A stretch of 64,000 nt of DNA from Achromobacter marplatensis (GTDB lineage: Bacteria > Pseudomonadota > Gammaproteobacteria > Burkholderiales > Burkholderiaceae_B): the NCBI RefSeq assembly GCF_002209535.1, contig NZ_NJIG01000002.1, positions 124,001 through 188,000 of the forward strand, given 5' to 3'. The notes beneath the pieces are model-generated. The model ran no database searches, was not told the DNA's origin, and was given only the letters and a program-made list of their open reading frames with translations. A program made the position numbers and the translations under genes. Below, piece by piece: positions 1 through 7,995 of this stretch (within the stretch, counting starts at the first letter, position 1; the number at the start of each line of letters is the position of its first letter).

Positions 1-1
1 C

Positions 2-421
2 ACCAACCGCGTGATCTATTACGTGGGCCCGGTGGATCCGGTGGGCGACGAAGTGGTCGGCCCCGCTGGCCCCACGACCGCGACGCGCATGGACAAGTTC
101 ACCGACATGATGCTGGAGAAGACCGGCCTGATCTCCATGATCGGCAAGTCGGAACGCGGCCCGGTCGCCATCGAGGCGATCAAGAAGCACGGCTCGGCCT
201 ACCTGATGGCCGTCGGCGGCGCTGCCTACCTGGTGTCCAAGGCCATCCGCGGCGCCAAGGTGCTGGGCTTTGCTGACCTGGGCATGGAAGCCATCTACGA
301 GTTCGACGTGAAGGACATGCCGGTGACCGTGGCGGTGGACGCCCAGGGCACCTCGGTCCACACGACCGGCCCGAAGGAATGGCAGGCCAAGATCGGCAAG
401 ATCCCGGTTGCGGTGGCGTAA
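2..421 (+). CDS. fumA: Fumarate hydratase class I, C-terminal part (5' end outside window)
   Basis: Class I (iron-sulfur) fumarase interconverts fumarate and malate in the TCA cycle. Only the last 139 residues are inside the window and the reading frame is open from base 2. The visible part is the beta (swivel) domain of the class I fumarase/tartrate dehydratase family, with a KTGLISMIGKSERGP stretch, KHGSAYLMAVGGAAYL and a final MEAIYEFDVKDMPVTVAVD segment. The [4Fe-4S]-binding alpha domain lies upstream of the window. A strong terminator follows 20 bases after the stop. L-tartrate dehydratase beta subunit is the alternative, but the ending fits fumarase better. A class II fumarase is encoded at 30113. 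Confidence 0.85.
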   Translation, partial: TNRVIYYVGPVDPVGDEVVGPAGPTTATRMDKFTDMMLEKTGLISMIGKSERGPVAIEAIKKHGSAYLMAVGGAAYLVSKAIRGAKVLGFADLGMEAIYEFDVKDMPVTVAVDAQGTSVHTTGPKEWQAKIGKIPVAVA

Positions 422-440
422 GCTACGCGTCACATGAAAG

Positions 441-470
441 CGGCCGCTGAATCAGCGGCCGTTTTTTTTT
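441..470 (+). terminator. Rho-independent terminator of the fumarase gene
   Basis: CGGCCGCT and AGCGGCCG form an 8-bp perfect stem, extendable to 10 bp, around a GAATC loop. Nine T residues follow directly. Confidence 0.9.
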
Positions 471-593
471 GGGGCTAGCCGGCCTGCAACACCTGCAACA
501 CATTGCGCGCCGCGCCGACGCCCATCTTCACGTACGCGTCATGCGTGACGCTGCTCACGCGCACGCAATGGCATCCGTAGCGTGCCCGCCATC

Positions 594-1829
594 CTAAACG
601 GGCTTCGCGGTGGCCGCCTTGAAAGCTGCGATGGCGTCGGCCGACTTGCCCAGCACGTCGCGCAGCACTTCCTCGGTGTGCTCGCCCAGCATGGGCGGCG
701 CGCGCCGATACACGACGGGCGACGCCGAAAACCGCAGCGGGCTGGCTGTGACGGGCGCCGTGCCGCCGGCCGGATGCGGCAGGTCTCGCCGCAACTGCCG
801 GGCCTGCGCCTGCGGATGCGCGAACGCCTGCGCGATGTTGTTGATGGGGCCGCACGGCACCCCCACCGCTTCCAGCCTGGCGATCCAGTCGTCGCGGCGG
901 CCTTCCAGCATGATCGCCGTCAGGATGCCGATCAGCGTTTCGCGGTTGGTGACGCGCAGCCGGTTGGTGGCAAAGCGCGGGTCGTCGCCCAGTTCCGGCG
1001 CGCCGATCGCGCGGCAATACGCGCGGTACTGCGATTCGTTGCCGGTGGCCACGATCAGGTGGCCGTCGCTGGCGGCGAATACCTGATAAGGCACCACGTT
1101 CTGATGCGCGTTGCCGGCGCGCGTGGGCGCGACCCCGGAGTTGAAGTAGTTGGAATTCTGATTGGCCAGCAGCGCCACATGGCTGTCCAGCAGGGCGATG
1201 TCCAGATGCTGCCCCAGGCCGCTGCGATGGCGTTCCTGCAAGGCCGCCAGGATCGCGACCGTCGCGTACATGCCGGTGACGATGTCCGTCACCGCCACAC
1301 CGGCTTTCTGCGGCCCGCCGCCAGGCAGGTCGTCGCGTTCGCCGGTGATGCTCATCAGCCCGCCCATGCCCTGGATCATGAAGTCGTAGCCGGGGCGTTG
1401 GGCAAACGGGCCGTCCTGGCCGAAGCCCGTGACCGAGCAGTAGATCAGGCGCGGATTGATGGCCTTCAGGCTGTCGTAGTCCAGGCCGTACTTGGCCAGG
1501 CCGCCCACCTTGAAGTTCTCGACCAGGATGTCGCTTGCCGCGGCCAGTTCGCGGATCAGCGCCGCGCCCTCGGGCGTGGCCATGTCGGCTTCGACCGAAC
1601 GCTTGTTGCGGTTGGCGCTCAGGTAGTAGGCGGATTCGCTGGTGTCCTGGCCGTCGCCGTCCTTCAGATACGGCGGACCCCAGGCGCGCGTGTCGTCGCC
1701 GACATGGGGGCGTTCGATCTTGATGACGTCGGCGCCCAGATCGGCCAGGTTCTGCGTGCACCAGGGGCCGGCCAGGATGCGCGACAAGTCCAGCACGCGG
1801 ATGCCGTCAAGCGCGGGCGGGCGCGTCAT
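594..1829 (-). CDS. Family III (CaiB/BaiF) CoA-transferase
   Basis: Family III CoA-transferases move CoA between an acyl-CoA donor and a carboxylic acid through an aspartyl-CoA thioester. The 411-residue length is typical. The start LDGIRVLDLSRILAGPWCTQ and the RPGYDFMIQGMGG motif (predicted catalytic Asp149) are classic for the family. It is the last gene of a minus-strand operon: its ATG overlaps the stop of the upstream MaoC gene by four bases. With the adjacent SDR and hydratase it probably activates and degrades a carboxylic acid of unknown identity. The substrate cannot be read from sequence. Confidence 0.88.
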   Translation of the reverse strand: MTRPPALDGIRVLDLSRILAGPWCTQNLADLGADVIKIERPHVGDDTRAWGPPYLKDGDGQDTSESAYYLSANRNKRSVEADMATPEGAALIRELAAASDILVENFKVGGLAKYGLDYDSLKAINPRLIYCSVTGFGQDGPFAQRPGYDFMIQGMGGLMSITGERDDLPGGGPQKAGVAVTDIVTGMYATVAILAALQERHRSGLGQHLDIALLDSHVALLANQNSNYFNSGVAPTRAGNAHQNVVPYQVFAASDGHLIVATGNESQYRAYCRAIGAPELGDDPRFATNRLRVTNRETLIGILTAIMLEGRRDDWIARLEAVGVPCGPINNIAQAFAHPQAQARQLRRDLPHPAGGTAPVTASPLRFSASPVVYRRAPPMLGEHTEEVLRDVLGKSADAIAAFKAATAKPV

Positions 1830-2686
1830 GATTGCACCGTCGCGGTGCCGTGGCTCATGACCACAAGATCGCGTTCGCGCGACCGCACCTGAAAGCGGAT
1901 CTGTCCGTCAGGCATGCGCCAGATGTCGCATTGCAGGGTCTCGCCGGGATATACGGGCGCCGAGAACCGCGTGTTCAGGCTGGTCAGCCGCGACGCGTCG
2001 TAATCGCAGCAGCTTTTGACGATGGCGTGCGCCGCCACGCCATACGAGCACAGGCCGTGCAGGATCGGCCGTGGATAACCCGCCTGATGCGCGACGTCGG
2101 GGTCGGCATGCAGCGGATTGCGGTCGGCGTTCAAACGGTACAGCAGCGCGGCGCTGGGCGGAACGCGCAGTTCGCACTGCAGGTCCGGTTTGCCGCCGGG
2201 CACGGCGGGCAGGGCTTCGGGGCTGTCGTCGCCCTGGCCGAAGCCGCCGTCGCCGCGGCAGAACGTGCTTTGCCGCAAGGTGGCCAGGCAGGCGCCGCTT
2301 TCGTCGTGCAAGGTGCGCTCGGTGATGATGATGGCGCCCTTGTCCGCGCCCTTGTCGATCACATGCGTGTTGCGGCTTTTTCCGATGACCACGCCCGATG
2401 TCGGCAATGGCGCGTGCACGGTCAGGCGCTGCTCGCCGTGCACCACCTTCACCCAGTCGATGCCGGCGCGCGGGTCTTGCACCCAGAAGCCGGGGTAGCC
2501 CAGCACCACGCTCATCGTGGGGAAGGCCTGCAAGTCCTTTTCGTACACGTAGCGCAGCTGGCCGGCGTCTTCGGGGTCTTGGCCCAGGCCGATGCCCAGC
2601 GCATACAGCATGGTGTCTTTCTGCTCGTAGCGCTGACGCACCTCGTCAAAACGCCAGTTCTTTACGGTCGCGTAATCCAGGGGCAT
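1826..2686 (-). CDS. MaoC-like enoyl-CoA hydratase (hydratase 2 type)
   Basis: This 286-residue protein has the double hot-dog layout of R-specific 2-enoyl-CoA hydratases, as in the hydratase part of eukaryotic multifunctional enzyme 2. The hydratase 2 signature is in the C-terminal half: RLNADRNPLHADPDVA (Asp188 and His193 as the expected catalytic pair), followed by GYPRPILHGLCSYG. It should hydrate a trans-2-enoyl-CoA to a 3-hydroxyacyl-CoA. It sits between the SDR gene (7 bases upstream) and the CoA-transferase gene (4-base overlap), so the three are almost certainly co-transcribed. Confidence 0.85.
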   Translation of the reverse strand: MPLDYATVKNWRFDEVRQRYEQKDTMLYALGIGLGQDPEDAGQLRYVYEKDLQAFPTMSVVLGYPGFWVQDPRAGIDWVKVVHGEQRLTVHAPLPTSGVVIGKSRNTHVIDKGADKGAIIITERTLHDESGACLATLRQSTFCRGDGGFGQGDDSPEALPAVPGGKPDLQCELRVPPSAALLYRLNADRNPLHADPDVAHQAGYPRPILHGLCSYGVAAHAIVKSCCDYDASRLTSLNTRFSAPVYPGETLQCDIWRMPDGQIRFQVRSRERDLVVMSHGTATVQS

Positions 2687-2693
2687 GGCGGTC

Positions 2694-3608
2694 TCAGATG
2701 GGATCCCAGTCGATCACGTCGGGCGAACGCTCCAACGCGTAGAAGTGCTTGCGCATGGCGGGCACGGCAATTTCAGCAATGCGTTCCGGCGTCCAGCCTT
2801 CGCTGTTGTGCACGGTGCGCAAGGGCCGCGGCTGGCTCATCAGCATGATCTCGTTGGCGCGCACGGCAAAGATCTGCGCGGTGATTTCGCAGGCCGCGTT
2901 GCTGGCCAGGTAGACGGCCATTGGCGCGACCTTGCCGGCTTCCATCTTCTTCAACTTTTCGACGCGGGCCTTCTCTTCGTCTGTTTCTGCCGGGATGGAA
3001 CTCGTCATGCGGCTCCAGGCAAAGGGCGCGATGCAGTTCGAGCGCACGTTGTAGCGCGCCATGTCCAGCGCGATGGATTTGGACAGGGCCACGATGCCGA
3101 GCTTGGCGGCCGCGTAGTTCGCCTGGCCGAAGTTGCCGATCAGGCCGGAGGTAGACGTCATGTGCACGAAGGCGCCCGATTCCTGTTCGCGGAAATAGGG
3201 GGCCGCGGCGCGGCTCATGAAGAACGAGCCGTTCAGGTGCACGTCGATCACCTGGCGCCATTCCTCTTCGCTCATCTTGTGGAAAACGCGGTCGCGCAGA
3301 TTGCCCGCGTTGTTGATCACGGCGTCTATGCGGCCGAACGCGTCGATGGCGGTCTGCACCACGCGGCTCGCGCTGTCGTAGGCGGCCACGCTGTCGGTGT
3401 TGGCAACAGCCTGTCCGCCGGCCGAGACGATCTCTTTCACCACCGCTTGCGCCGGGCCTTCCGCGCCACCTTCGCCTGTCAGCGACACGCCGATGTCGTT
3501 CACGACCACCTTGGCGCCCGCCTGCGCCATCGCCAGCGCAATGCTGCGCCCGATGCCGCCACCCGCGCCCGTGACGACCACTACCTTTCCGGAAACCATG
3601 CCGCTCAT
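2694..3608 (-). CDS. SDR-family 3-hydroxyacyl-CoA dehydrogenase (MFE-2 dehydrogenase type)
   Basis: This short-chain dehydrogenase of 304 residues has the nucleotide-binding motif TGAGGGIG (residues 13-20), a NNAG motif near 99-102, an active-site serine near 152-154 and YAAAK (Tyr165, Lys169). The long loop after the first Rossmann unit (VNDIGVSLTGEGGAEGPAQ) is typical of the dehydrogenase unit of peroxisomal multifunctional enzyme 2 (HSD17B4). It probably oxidises the 3-hydroxyacyl-CoA formed by the neighbouring MaoC protein. It is first in the operon and diverges from the LysR gene at 3786. A second ATG three codons in (3599) is possible. Confidence 0.85.
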   Translation of the reverse strand: MSGMVSGKVVVVTGAGGGIGRSIALAMAQAGAKVVVNDIGVSLTGEGGAEGPAQAVVKEIVSAGGQAVANTDSVAAYDSASRVVQTAIDAFGRIDAVINNAGNLRDRVFHKMSEEEWRQVIDVHLNGSFFMSRAAAPYFREQESGAFVHMTSTSGLIGNFGQANYAAAKLGIVALSKSIALDMARYNVRSNCIAPFAWSRMTSSIPAETDEEKARVEKLKKMEAGKVAPMAVYLASNAACEITAQIFAVRANEIMLMSQPRPLRTVHNSEGWTPERIAEIAVPAMRKHFYALERSPDVIDWDPI

Positions 3609-3785
3609 TGCCTCTGACTCCTGTACTGCGGCGCATGCGCCGCCTGTGGAAAACAGTTCCGCATCAACCGGTAGGGTTCGCGGGATCGGAGCCTGCTAGT
3701 GTTAACAGGCCCTGGTGCATGGTAGATTCGACCCGGCATTCGAAGAATTCAAAATTAGAAATGCCCCCCTTCTGCGTGGTGGAAC
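3609..3785. promoter_or_regulatory. Divergent promoter region between the SDR operon and its LysR gene
   Basis: This 177-base gap separates head-to-head genes, the usual position of a LysR operator. The part nearest the LysR gene (about 3728-3765) is AT-rich compared with its surroundings. I could not assign -35/-10 boxes or a T-N11-A operator with confidence. Confidence 0.45.
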
Positions 3786-4685
3786 ATGAGACATGATTTG
3801 ACTGACCTGCGTTTGTTTCTGAACGTAGGGGAAACACTCAATCTGACCCGGGCTGCGGAACGCACCTTCCTGTCCTTGCCGGCGGCAAGCGCGCGGGTCA
3901 AGCACATGGAAGAGGCCTTCAAGGCGCGGTTGCTGGTGCGCCTGGCCACAGGGGTTGCGCTGACGCCGGCGGGCGAGGTGCTGCTCAAGCACGCCAACGC
4001 CGTCTTCCGGCAGCTGGAATGCCTGAACGCCGACCTGCAACCCTATGCCAGCGGATTAAAGGGACGCTTGAGGTTGCTGGCTAACACCACGGCCACCAAT
4101 TCGTTTCTGGCCGATGCGCTGTCCACGTTCCTGGCGGAAAACCCCGACGTGGACGTGGAGCTTGAAGAGAAGATATCCGGCGACATCGTCATCGCGATCC
4201 GCGCAGGCGCCGGAGACCTTGGGCTGGTGGCCGGCAACATCGACGTGGAAGGGCTGGACGTCACGCCCTTGTTCCGCGATGAACTCACGGTGGTGACGTC
4301 GCTGGAGCATCCGCTGGCGGCCTCGAAGTCCGCGCATTTCGCAGACCTGGTCGACGCCTACCAGTTCGTCGGCATCCATCCCGACAGCGCCATCCAGACC
4401 TTCCTGGAAGACATCGCCAGCGGCCTGGGCAAGCGCATCTGCCAACGCGTGCACGTGGGCAGTTTCGAAGCGGTGTGCCGCATGGTGGAGGCCGGCGCGG
4501 GCATCGCGGTCGTGCCGCGGGCCTGCGCCGCGCGCTACAGCCGCCCCGACGCGCTGCATGTGCTGAAACTGGAAGACCCCTGGGCGCTGCGCGACCGCCT
4601 GCTGTGCCGCCAGCGCGGCCGCGACCTGCCCAGCTTCGCCGAGTGCTTCATCGAACACGTGCAGCGCGCCGCGCGCGGGCAATGA
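3786..4685 (+). CDS. LysR-family transcriptional regulator
   Basis: This 299-residue LTTR has an N-terminal winged helix-turn-helix (LTDLRLFLNVGETLNLTRAA, then SLPAASARVKHME) and a C-terminal periplasmic-binding-protein-like effector domain. It is divergent from the SDR-MaoC-CoA-transferase operon and is its likely regulator. The Bug receptor gene downstream is on the same strand and may bring in or sense the same compound. A terminator hairpin follows the stop within 12 bases. Effector unknown. Confidence 0.9.
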   Translation: MRHDLTDLRLFLNVGETLNLTRAAERTFLSLPAASARVKHMEEAFKARLLVRLATGVALTPAGEVLLKHANAVFRQLECLNADLQPYASGLKGRLRLLANTTATNSFLADALSTFLAENPDVDVELEEKISGDIVIAIRAGAGDLGLVAGNIDVEGLDVTPLFRDELTVVTSLEHPLAASKSAHFADLVDAYQFVGIHPDSAIQTFLEDIASGLGKRICQRVHVGSFEAVCRMVEAGAGIAVVPRACAARYSRPDALHVLKLEDPWALRDRLLCRQRGRDLPSFAECFIEHVQRAARGQ

Positions 4686-4695
4686 ACCAAGCGCA

Positions 4696-4724
4696 GCGGG
4701 GGCCGGATGGCCCCCGCACCGTTT
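4696..4724 (+). terminator. Terminator after the LysR gene
   Basis: GCGGGGGCC and GGCCCCCGC form a 9-bp stem (4696-4704 and 4709-4717) with a GGAT loop. A short TTTT run follows after ACCG, so it is a weaker form of terminator. Confidence 0.65.
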
Positions 4725-4923
4725 TCCCTAGGCCAAGTGTCGTATCCACGCGTCGCGCAGGCGCAGATTGTGTCCGCTTACCGAACTTTCCATCCCGTGC
4801 GAAAGAGGGGCTTTTGAAAATGTGTAGCGGCGATTGCCCGCGCTCGGAAAATAATAAATAAGAGCGGCGGGCAGCAGTTCTTGAAGCTTGACCGTGAATA
4901 ACACCAAGACTCAGGAGACTGCA

Positions 4924-5919
4924 GTGATTGATCCTCAACGCCGCCGCGTCGTCGCGGGGCTGGGCGCCGCGTGCGCCGCCGCCATCGTGCCCACCTTGTT
5001 CCCGGCCACCGCCCGCGCCGCCACATGGCCCGGGCACGCCGTGACCTTCATCGTGCCTTTTCCCGCCGGCGGTCCGGTGGACACGACCGCGCGTTTCACC
5101 ACGCAACCGCTTGGACAGTTGTGGTCGGTGCCTACCGTGGTGGACAACAAGTCGGGCGCGGGCGGGATCGTCGGTGCGCAGTTCGCGGCCAAGGCTGAGC
5201 CCGACGGCTACAACTTCTTCTTCGCGTCCATCCATCACGCGGTGCTGCCCAGCCTGCGCGACAACCTCAGCTACGACATCAGCCGCGACTTCGTGCCGGT
5301 CGGCATGGCGGCGGTGTTTCCCATCGTGCTGGTGGTGAACGCATCCCTGCCCGTGAACACGGTGAGCGAACTGATCGCCTACGCCAAAGAGAATCCGGGC
5401 AAGCTCTCGTTCAGCTCGTCTGGCACCGGCGGCGGCACGCATCTGGCGGGCGAACTCTTCAATGCGATGGCCGGGGTGCGGATCCAGCACATCCCGTATC
5501 GCGGCAGCGCGCCGGCCATGCAGGACCTGCTGGGCGGGCAGGTGCAAGTGATGTTCGCGGACGGGCCGTCCGCCGTGCCGCACTTGAAGGGCGGCAAGGT
5601 GCGCGCGCTTGGCGTGGGCAACCCCGCGCGATCGAGCATGCTGCCGGATGTGCCCACCATCGCCGAATCCGGTTTGCCGGGCTACGAGGCCTATTCCTGG
5701 AGCGGCGTGATGGCGCCCAAGGGCACGCCACCAGACATCGTGAAGCGCATGAACGCCGATATGGTGAAAGTGCTGTCGGACCCCGCCACCGCCAAGGGCA
5801 TGATCGCGGCCGGCGCCGAGCCCAAGCCCGGCACGCCCGAGCAGTTCGGCGAATTCGTCCGCGACGAGATCGTGAAGTGGCGCGACCTGATCAAGACCGC
5901 GAACATCAAGCTGGAATAG
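4924..5919 (+). CDS. Bug-family (TctC-like) periplasmic solute receptor
   Basis: Bug proteins are extracytoplasmic receptors of the tripartite tricarboxylate transporter type and are greatly expanded in Bordetella and Achromobacter. I chose the GTG at 4924 because AGGAG lies 6 bases upstream (4913-4917). The frame could extend to a TTG at 4888. From 4924 the protein starts MIDPQRRRVVAGLGAAC, a twin-arginine-like signal ending near ATARA, then the Bug domain with FIVPFPAGGPVDTTAR, VDNKSGAGGIVGAQ and HIPYRGSAPAMQDLLGGQV. Mature length (about 300 residues) is normal. No TctA or TctB membrane genes lie nearby. Ligand unknown, possibly the substrate of the divergent acyl-CoA operon. Confidence 0.88.
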   Translation: MIDPQRRRVVAGLGAACAAAIVPTLFPATARAATWPGHAVTFIVPFPAGGPVDTTARFTTQPLGQLWSVPTVVDNKSGAGGIVGAQFAAKAEPDGYNFFFASIHHAVLPSLRDNLSYDISRDFVPVGMAAVFPIVLVVNASLPVNTVSELIAYAKENPGKLSFSSSGTGGGTHLAGELFNAMAGVRIQHIPYRGSAPAMQDLLGGQVQVMFADGPSAVPHLKGGKVRALGVGNPARSSMLPDVPTIAESGLPGYEAYSWSGVMAPKGTPPDIVKRMNADMVKVLSDPATAKGMIAAGAEPKPGTPEQFGEFVRDEIVKWRDLIKTANIKLE

Positions 5920-5982
5920 GGCAACAGCGCTTTTGCCGACCGACGCGGACGGGCCTGGGTTCAGGCCCGCCGCCTTGGCGTT

Positions 5983-6945
5983 TCACGCGGCCAGCAAGGC
6001 GTTGCGGGCGCTGCGGTATTCCACTTCCAGTTGATCCACCAGCGTGGCGATGGGCAGGATCTCTTGCGCCGCGCCCACGCCCTGGCCCGCGCTCCAGACG
6101 TCCTTCCAGGCTTTGGGCCGGGAATGCTTGTCCAGGTTGGCGGGCGGCGCATCGCCTTGCCTGGCCAGTGCCAGGGGATCCAGTCCCGCGGCCTGGATGC
6201 TGGCGGAAAGGTAGTTGGCCGGCACGCCCGAGAAGTACGGGGTGTAGGTCACGTCGGCCGCCTGCGCCTGCAACACCATTTCGCGATAGGCCTCGCCAGC
6301 CAGTGACTCCTGCGTGGCGATGAAGCGCGTGCCCATGTAGGCGAAGTCGCAACCCAGGACCTGGGCCGCCAGGATGTCCTTGCCGTGGCTGATGCAGCCC
6401 GACAGCGCCAGCGGGCCGTCATAGAACGCGCGGATCTCGTTGACCAGCGCAATGGGGTTGATCTGGCCCGCATGGCCGCCTGCGCCGGCGGCCACGAGGA
6501 TCAGGCCGTCGACGCCCGCCTCCAGCGCACGCTTGGCGTGGCGTACGTTGGTGACGTCGTGGTAGACCAGCCCCCCGTAAGGGTGCACGGCCTGCACCAC
6601 GGCTTCCGGCGCATGCAGCGACGTGATGATGAGGGGCACGCGCCGTTCGGCGCAGATGGCCAGGTCGCCCAGCCAGCGCGGATTGCTGGGATGGACGATC
6701 AGGTTCACGCCATACGGCGCGACGCGCGCGCCGGGGTCGGCCTGGCGCTTGGCGGCCAGGCCTTCCTCGATGCGGCTGATCCACTCGTGCAGTTGTTCCT
6801 GCGGACGGGCGTTCAGCGAGGGGAACGTGCCGATGATCCCCGCCGCGCATTGCGCCACGACCAGCTCCGGCCCAGAGACCAGGAACATGGGGGCGCCGAT
6901 GATCGGCAAGCGGGTCTGGGCTTGTAGCGCAAGCGGAGGAGGCAT
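5983..6945 (-). CDS. Nitronate monooxygenase/2-nitropropane dioxygenase-like flavoprotein
   Basis: This 320-residue FMN-dependent TIM-barrel protein has a PIIGAPMFLVSGPELVVA start, the GAGGHAG phosphate-binding motif near residues 154-160, and GCDFAYMGTRFIAT. This is the class II nitronate monooxygenase group, whose members oxidise alkyl nitronates or act as NADH:quinone reductases. It lies 18 bases after the Bug gene and is the last gene of a probable five-gene operon of acyl-CoA genes, so a redox role in that pathway is more likely than detoxification. This is inference. Confidence 0.82.
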   Translation of the reverse strand: MPPPLALQAQTRLPIIGAPMFLVSGPELVVAQCAAGIIGTFPSLNARPQEQLHEWISRIEEGLAAKRQADPGARVAPYGVNLIVHPSNPRWLGDLAICAERRVPLIITSLHAPEAVVQAVHPYGGLVYHDVTNVRHAKRALEAGVDGLILVAAGAGGHAGQINPIALVNEIRAFYDGPLALSGCISHGKDILAAQVLGCDFAYMGTRFIATQESLAGEAYREMVLQAQAADVTYTPYFSGVPANYLSASIQAAGLDPLALARQGDAPPANLDKHSRPKAWKDVWSAGQGVGAAQEILPIATLVDQLEVEYRSARNALLAA

Positions 6946-6963
6946 CTGGGGCTCCGGGTGGGG

Positions 6964-7938
6964 TCAGTTCGCCTGGATGTTGGCGCTTTGGATGACGTCC
7001 GACCACAAGGCGTACTCGCGGTCGATACGGGATTGCAACGCCTTCGAATCGCCGGCGTTGATGGTGTAGCCGCCTTCGGTCATGGCCTGGCGGAAGGCGG
7101 GGTCTTTGGATACGTCGTCCAGCGCGCGGGTCAGGCGAGCCGAGACGGCCTCGGGCAGCTTCTTGGGGCCGACCAGCGCGTACCAACCCACCACTTCGTA
7201 GTCCTTCATGCCGGCTTCGATCATCGTCGGCACGTCGGGCAGTTCGGGGTTGCGGGTCTTGGACGTGACGGCCAGCGCGCGGGCCTTGCCGCTCTTGATG
7301 AAGGGGATGGCGGTGCTGGTGATGTCGAACATGAAAGTTACCTTGCCGCTGATCACATCCATCATGGCTGGCGAATTGCCGCGGTACGGCACGTGCAGCA
7401 TCGACGCGTCGGCCTGCTTTTTCAGCAGCTCGGCCGACAGGTGGTTGGATGCGCCGATGCCAGCGGACCCGAACGACACGGCATCGGGATGCGCGCGCGC
7501 GTAGCCGACGAGTTCGCCCACGTTCTTGGCCGGAATCTGCGGGCCGATCAGCAGCACATTGGCGTAGTCGACCACCAGCCCGATCAGCGAGAAATCGCGG
7601 CGCGGGTCGAACAGCGTGCTGCGCTGGACCAGCGGCGACATGGTCAGGGTGGGGCTGGCGGCAAAACCCAGTATGTAGCCATCAGGTGGGGCCTTGGCAG
7701 TGGCATCGGACGCAATCATGCCGCTGGCGCCGGCGCGGTTTTCCACCACGACGGTCTGGCCCAGCTTGTCGCCCAGATATTTGGCGAAGACGCGGGCCGT
7801 GGTGTCGACGGGGCCGCCAGGGGCGTAGCCCACCAGCAGGCGGATGGGGCGTTCGGGGTAGCCGTCCGCCTGGGCGGACGTCGCCGTGGCAAGCGCCGCC
7901 ACGGCGGTGGCCGCGGCGAAGAGGGTCTTGATGTTCAC
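6964..7938 (-). CDS. Bug-family (TctC-like) periplasmic solute receptor
   Basis: This 324-residue Bug receptor has a standard Sec signal (MNIKTLFAAATAVAALATATSA, cleavage near AQADG). The mature domain shows RLLVGYAPGGPVDTTAR, VVENRAGASGMIASDAT and MLHVPYRGNSPAMMDVISG. The start is GTG, preceded by an AAGGAG ribosome site 9-10 bases upstream (about 7948-7953). It is 57 bases after the acyl-CoA ligase and 18 bases before the nitronate monooxygenase-like gene. Its position inside the operon suggests that it delivers the acid activated by the ligase. No membrane permease is linked. Confidence 0.88.
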   Translation of the reverse strand: MNIKTLFAAATAVAALATATSAQADGYPERPIRLLVGYAPGGPVDTTARVFAKYLGDKLGQTVVVENRAGASGMIASDATAKAPPDGYILGFAASPTLTMSPLVQRSTLFDPRRDFSLIGLVVDYANVLLIGPQIPAKNVGELVGYARAHPDAVSFGSAGIGASNHLSAELLKKQADASMLHVPYRGNSPAMMDVISGKVTFMFDITSTAIPFIKSGKARALAVTSKTRNPELPDVPTMIEAGMKDYEVVGWYALVGPKKLPEAVSARLTRALDDVSKDPAFRQAMTEGGYTINAGDSKALQSRIDREYALWSDVIQSANIQAN

Positions 7939-7995
7939 GCTGTTGTCTCCTTGTGTATAAGTGGCCGGTCGTGGAGCGGAACAGCGGGTCCGCGC

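Noticed and set aside
5950..5969. Hairpin CGGGCCTG/CAGGCCCG between the Bug and NMO-like genes as a terminator
   Set aside because: The stem is good (loop GGTT), but no T run follows on either strand, so it does not meet the intrinsic terminator pattern.
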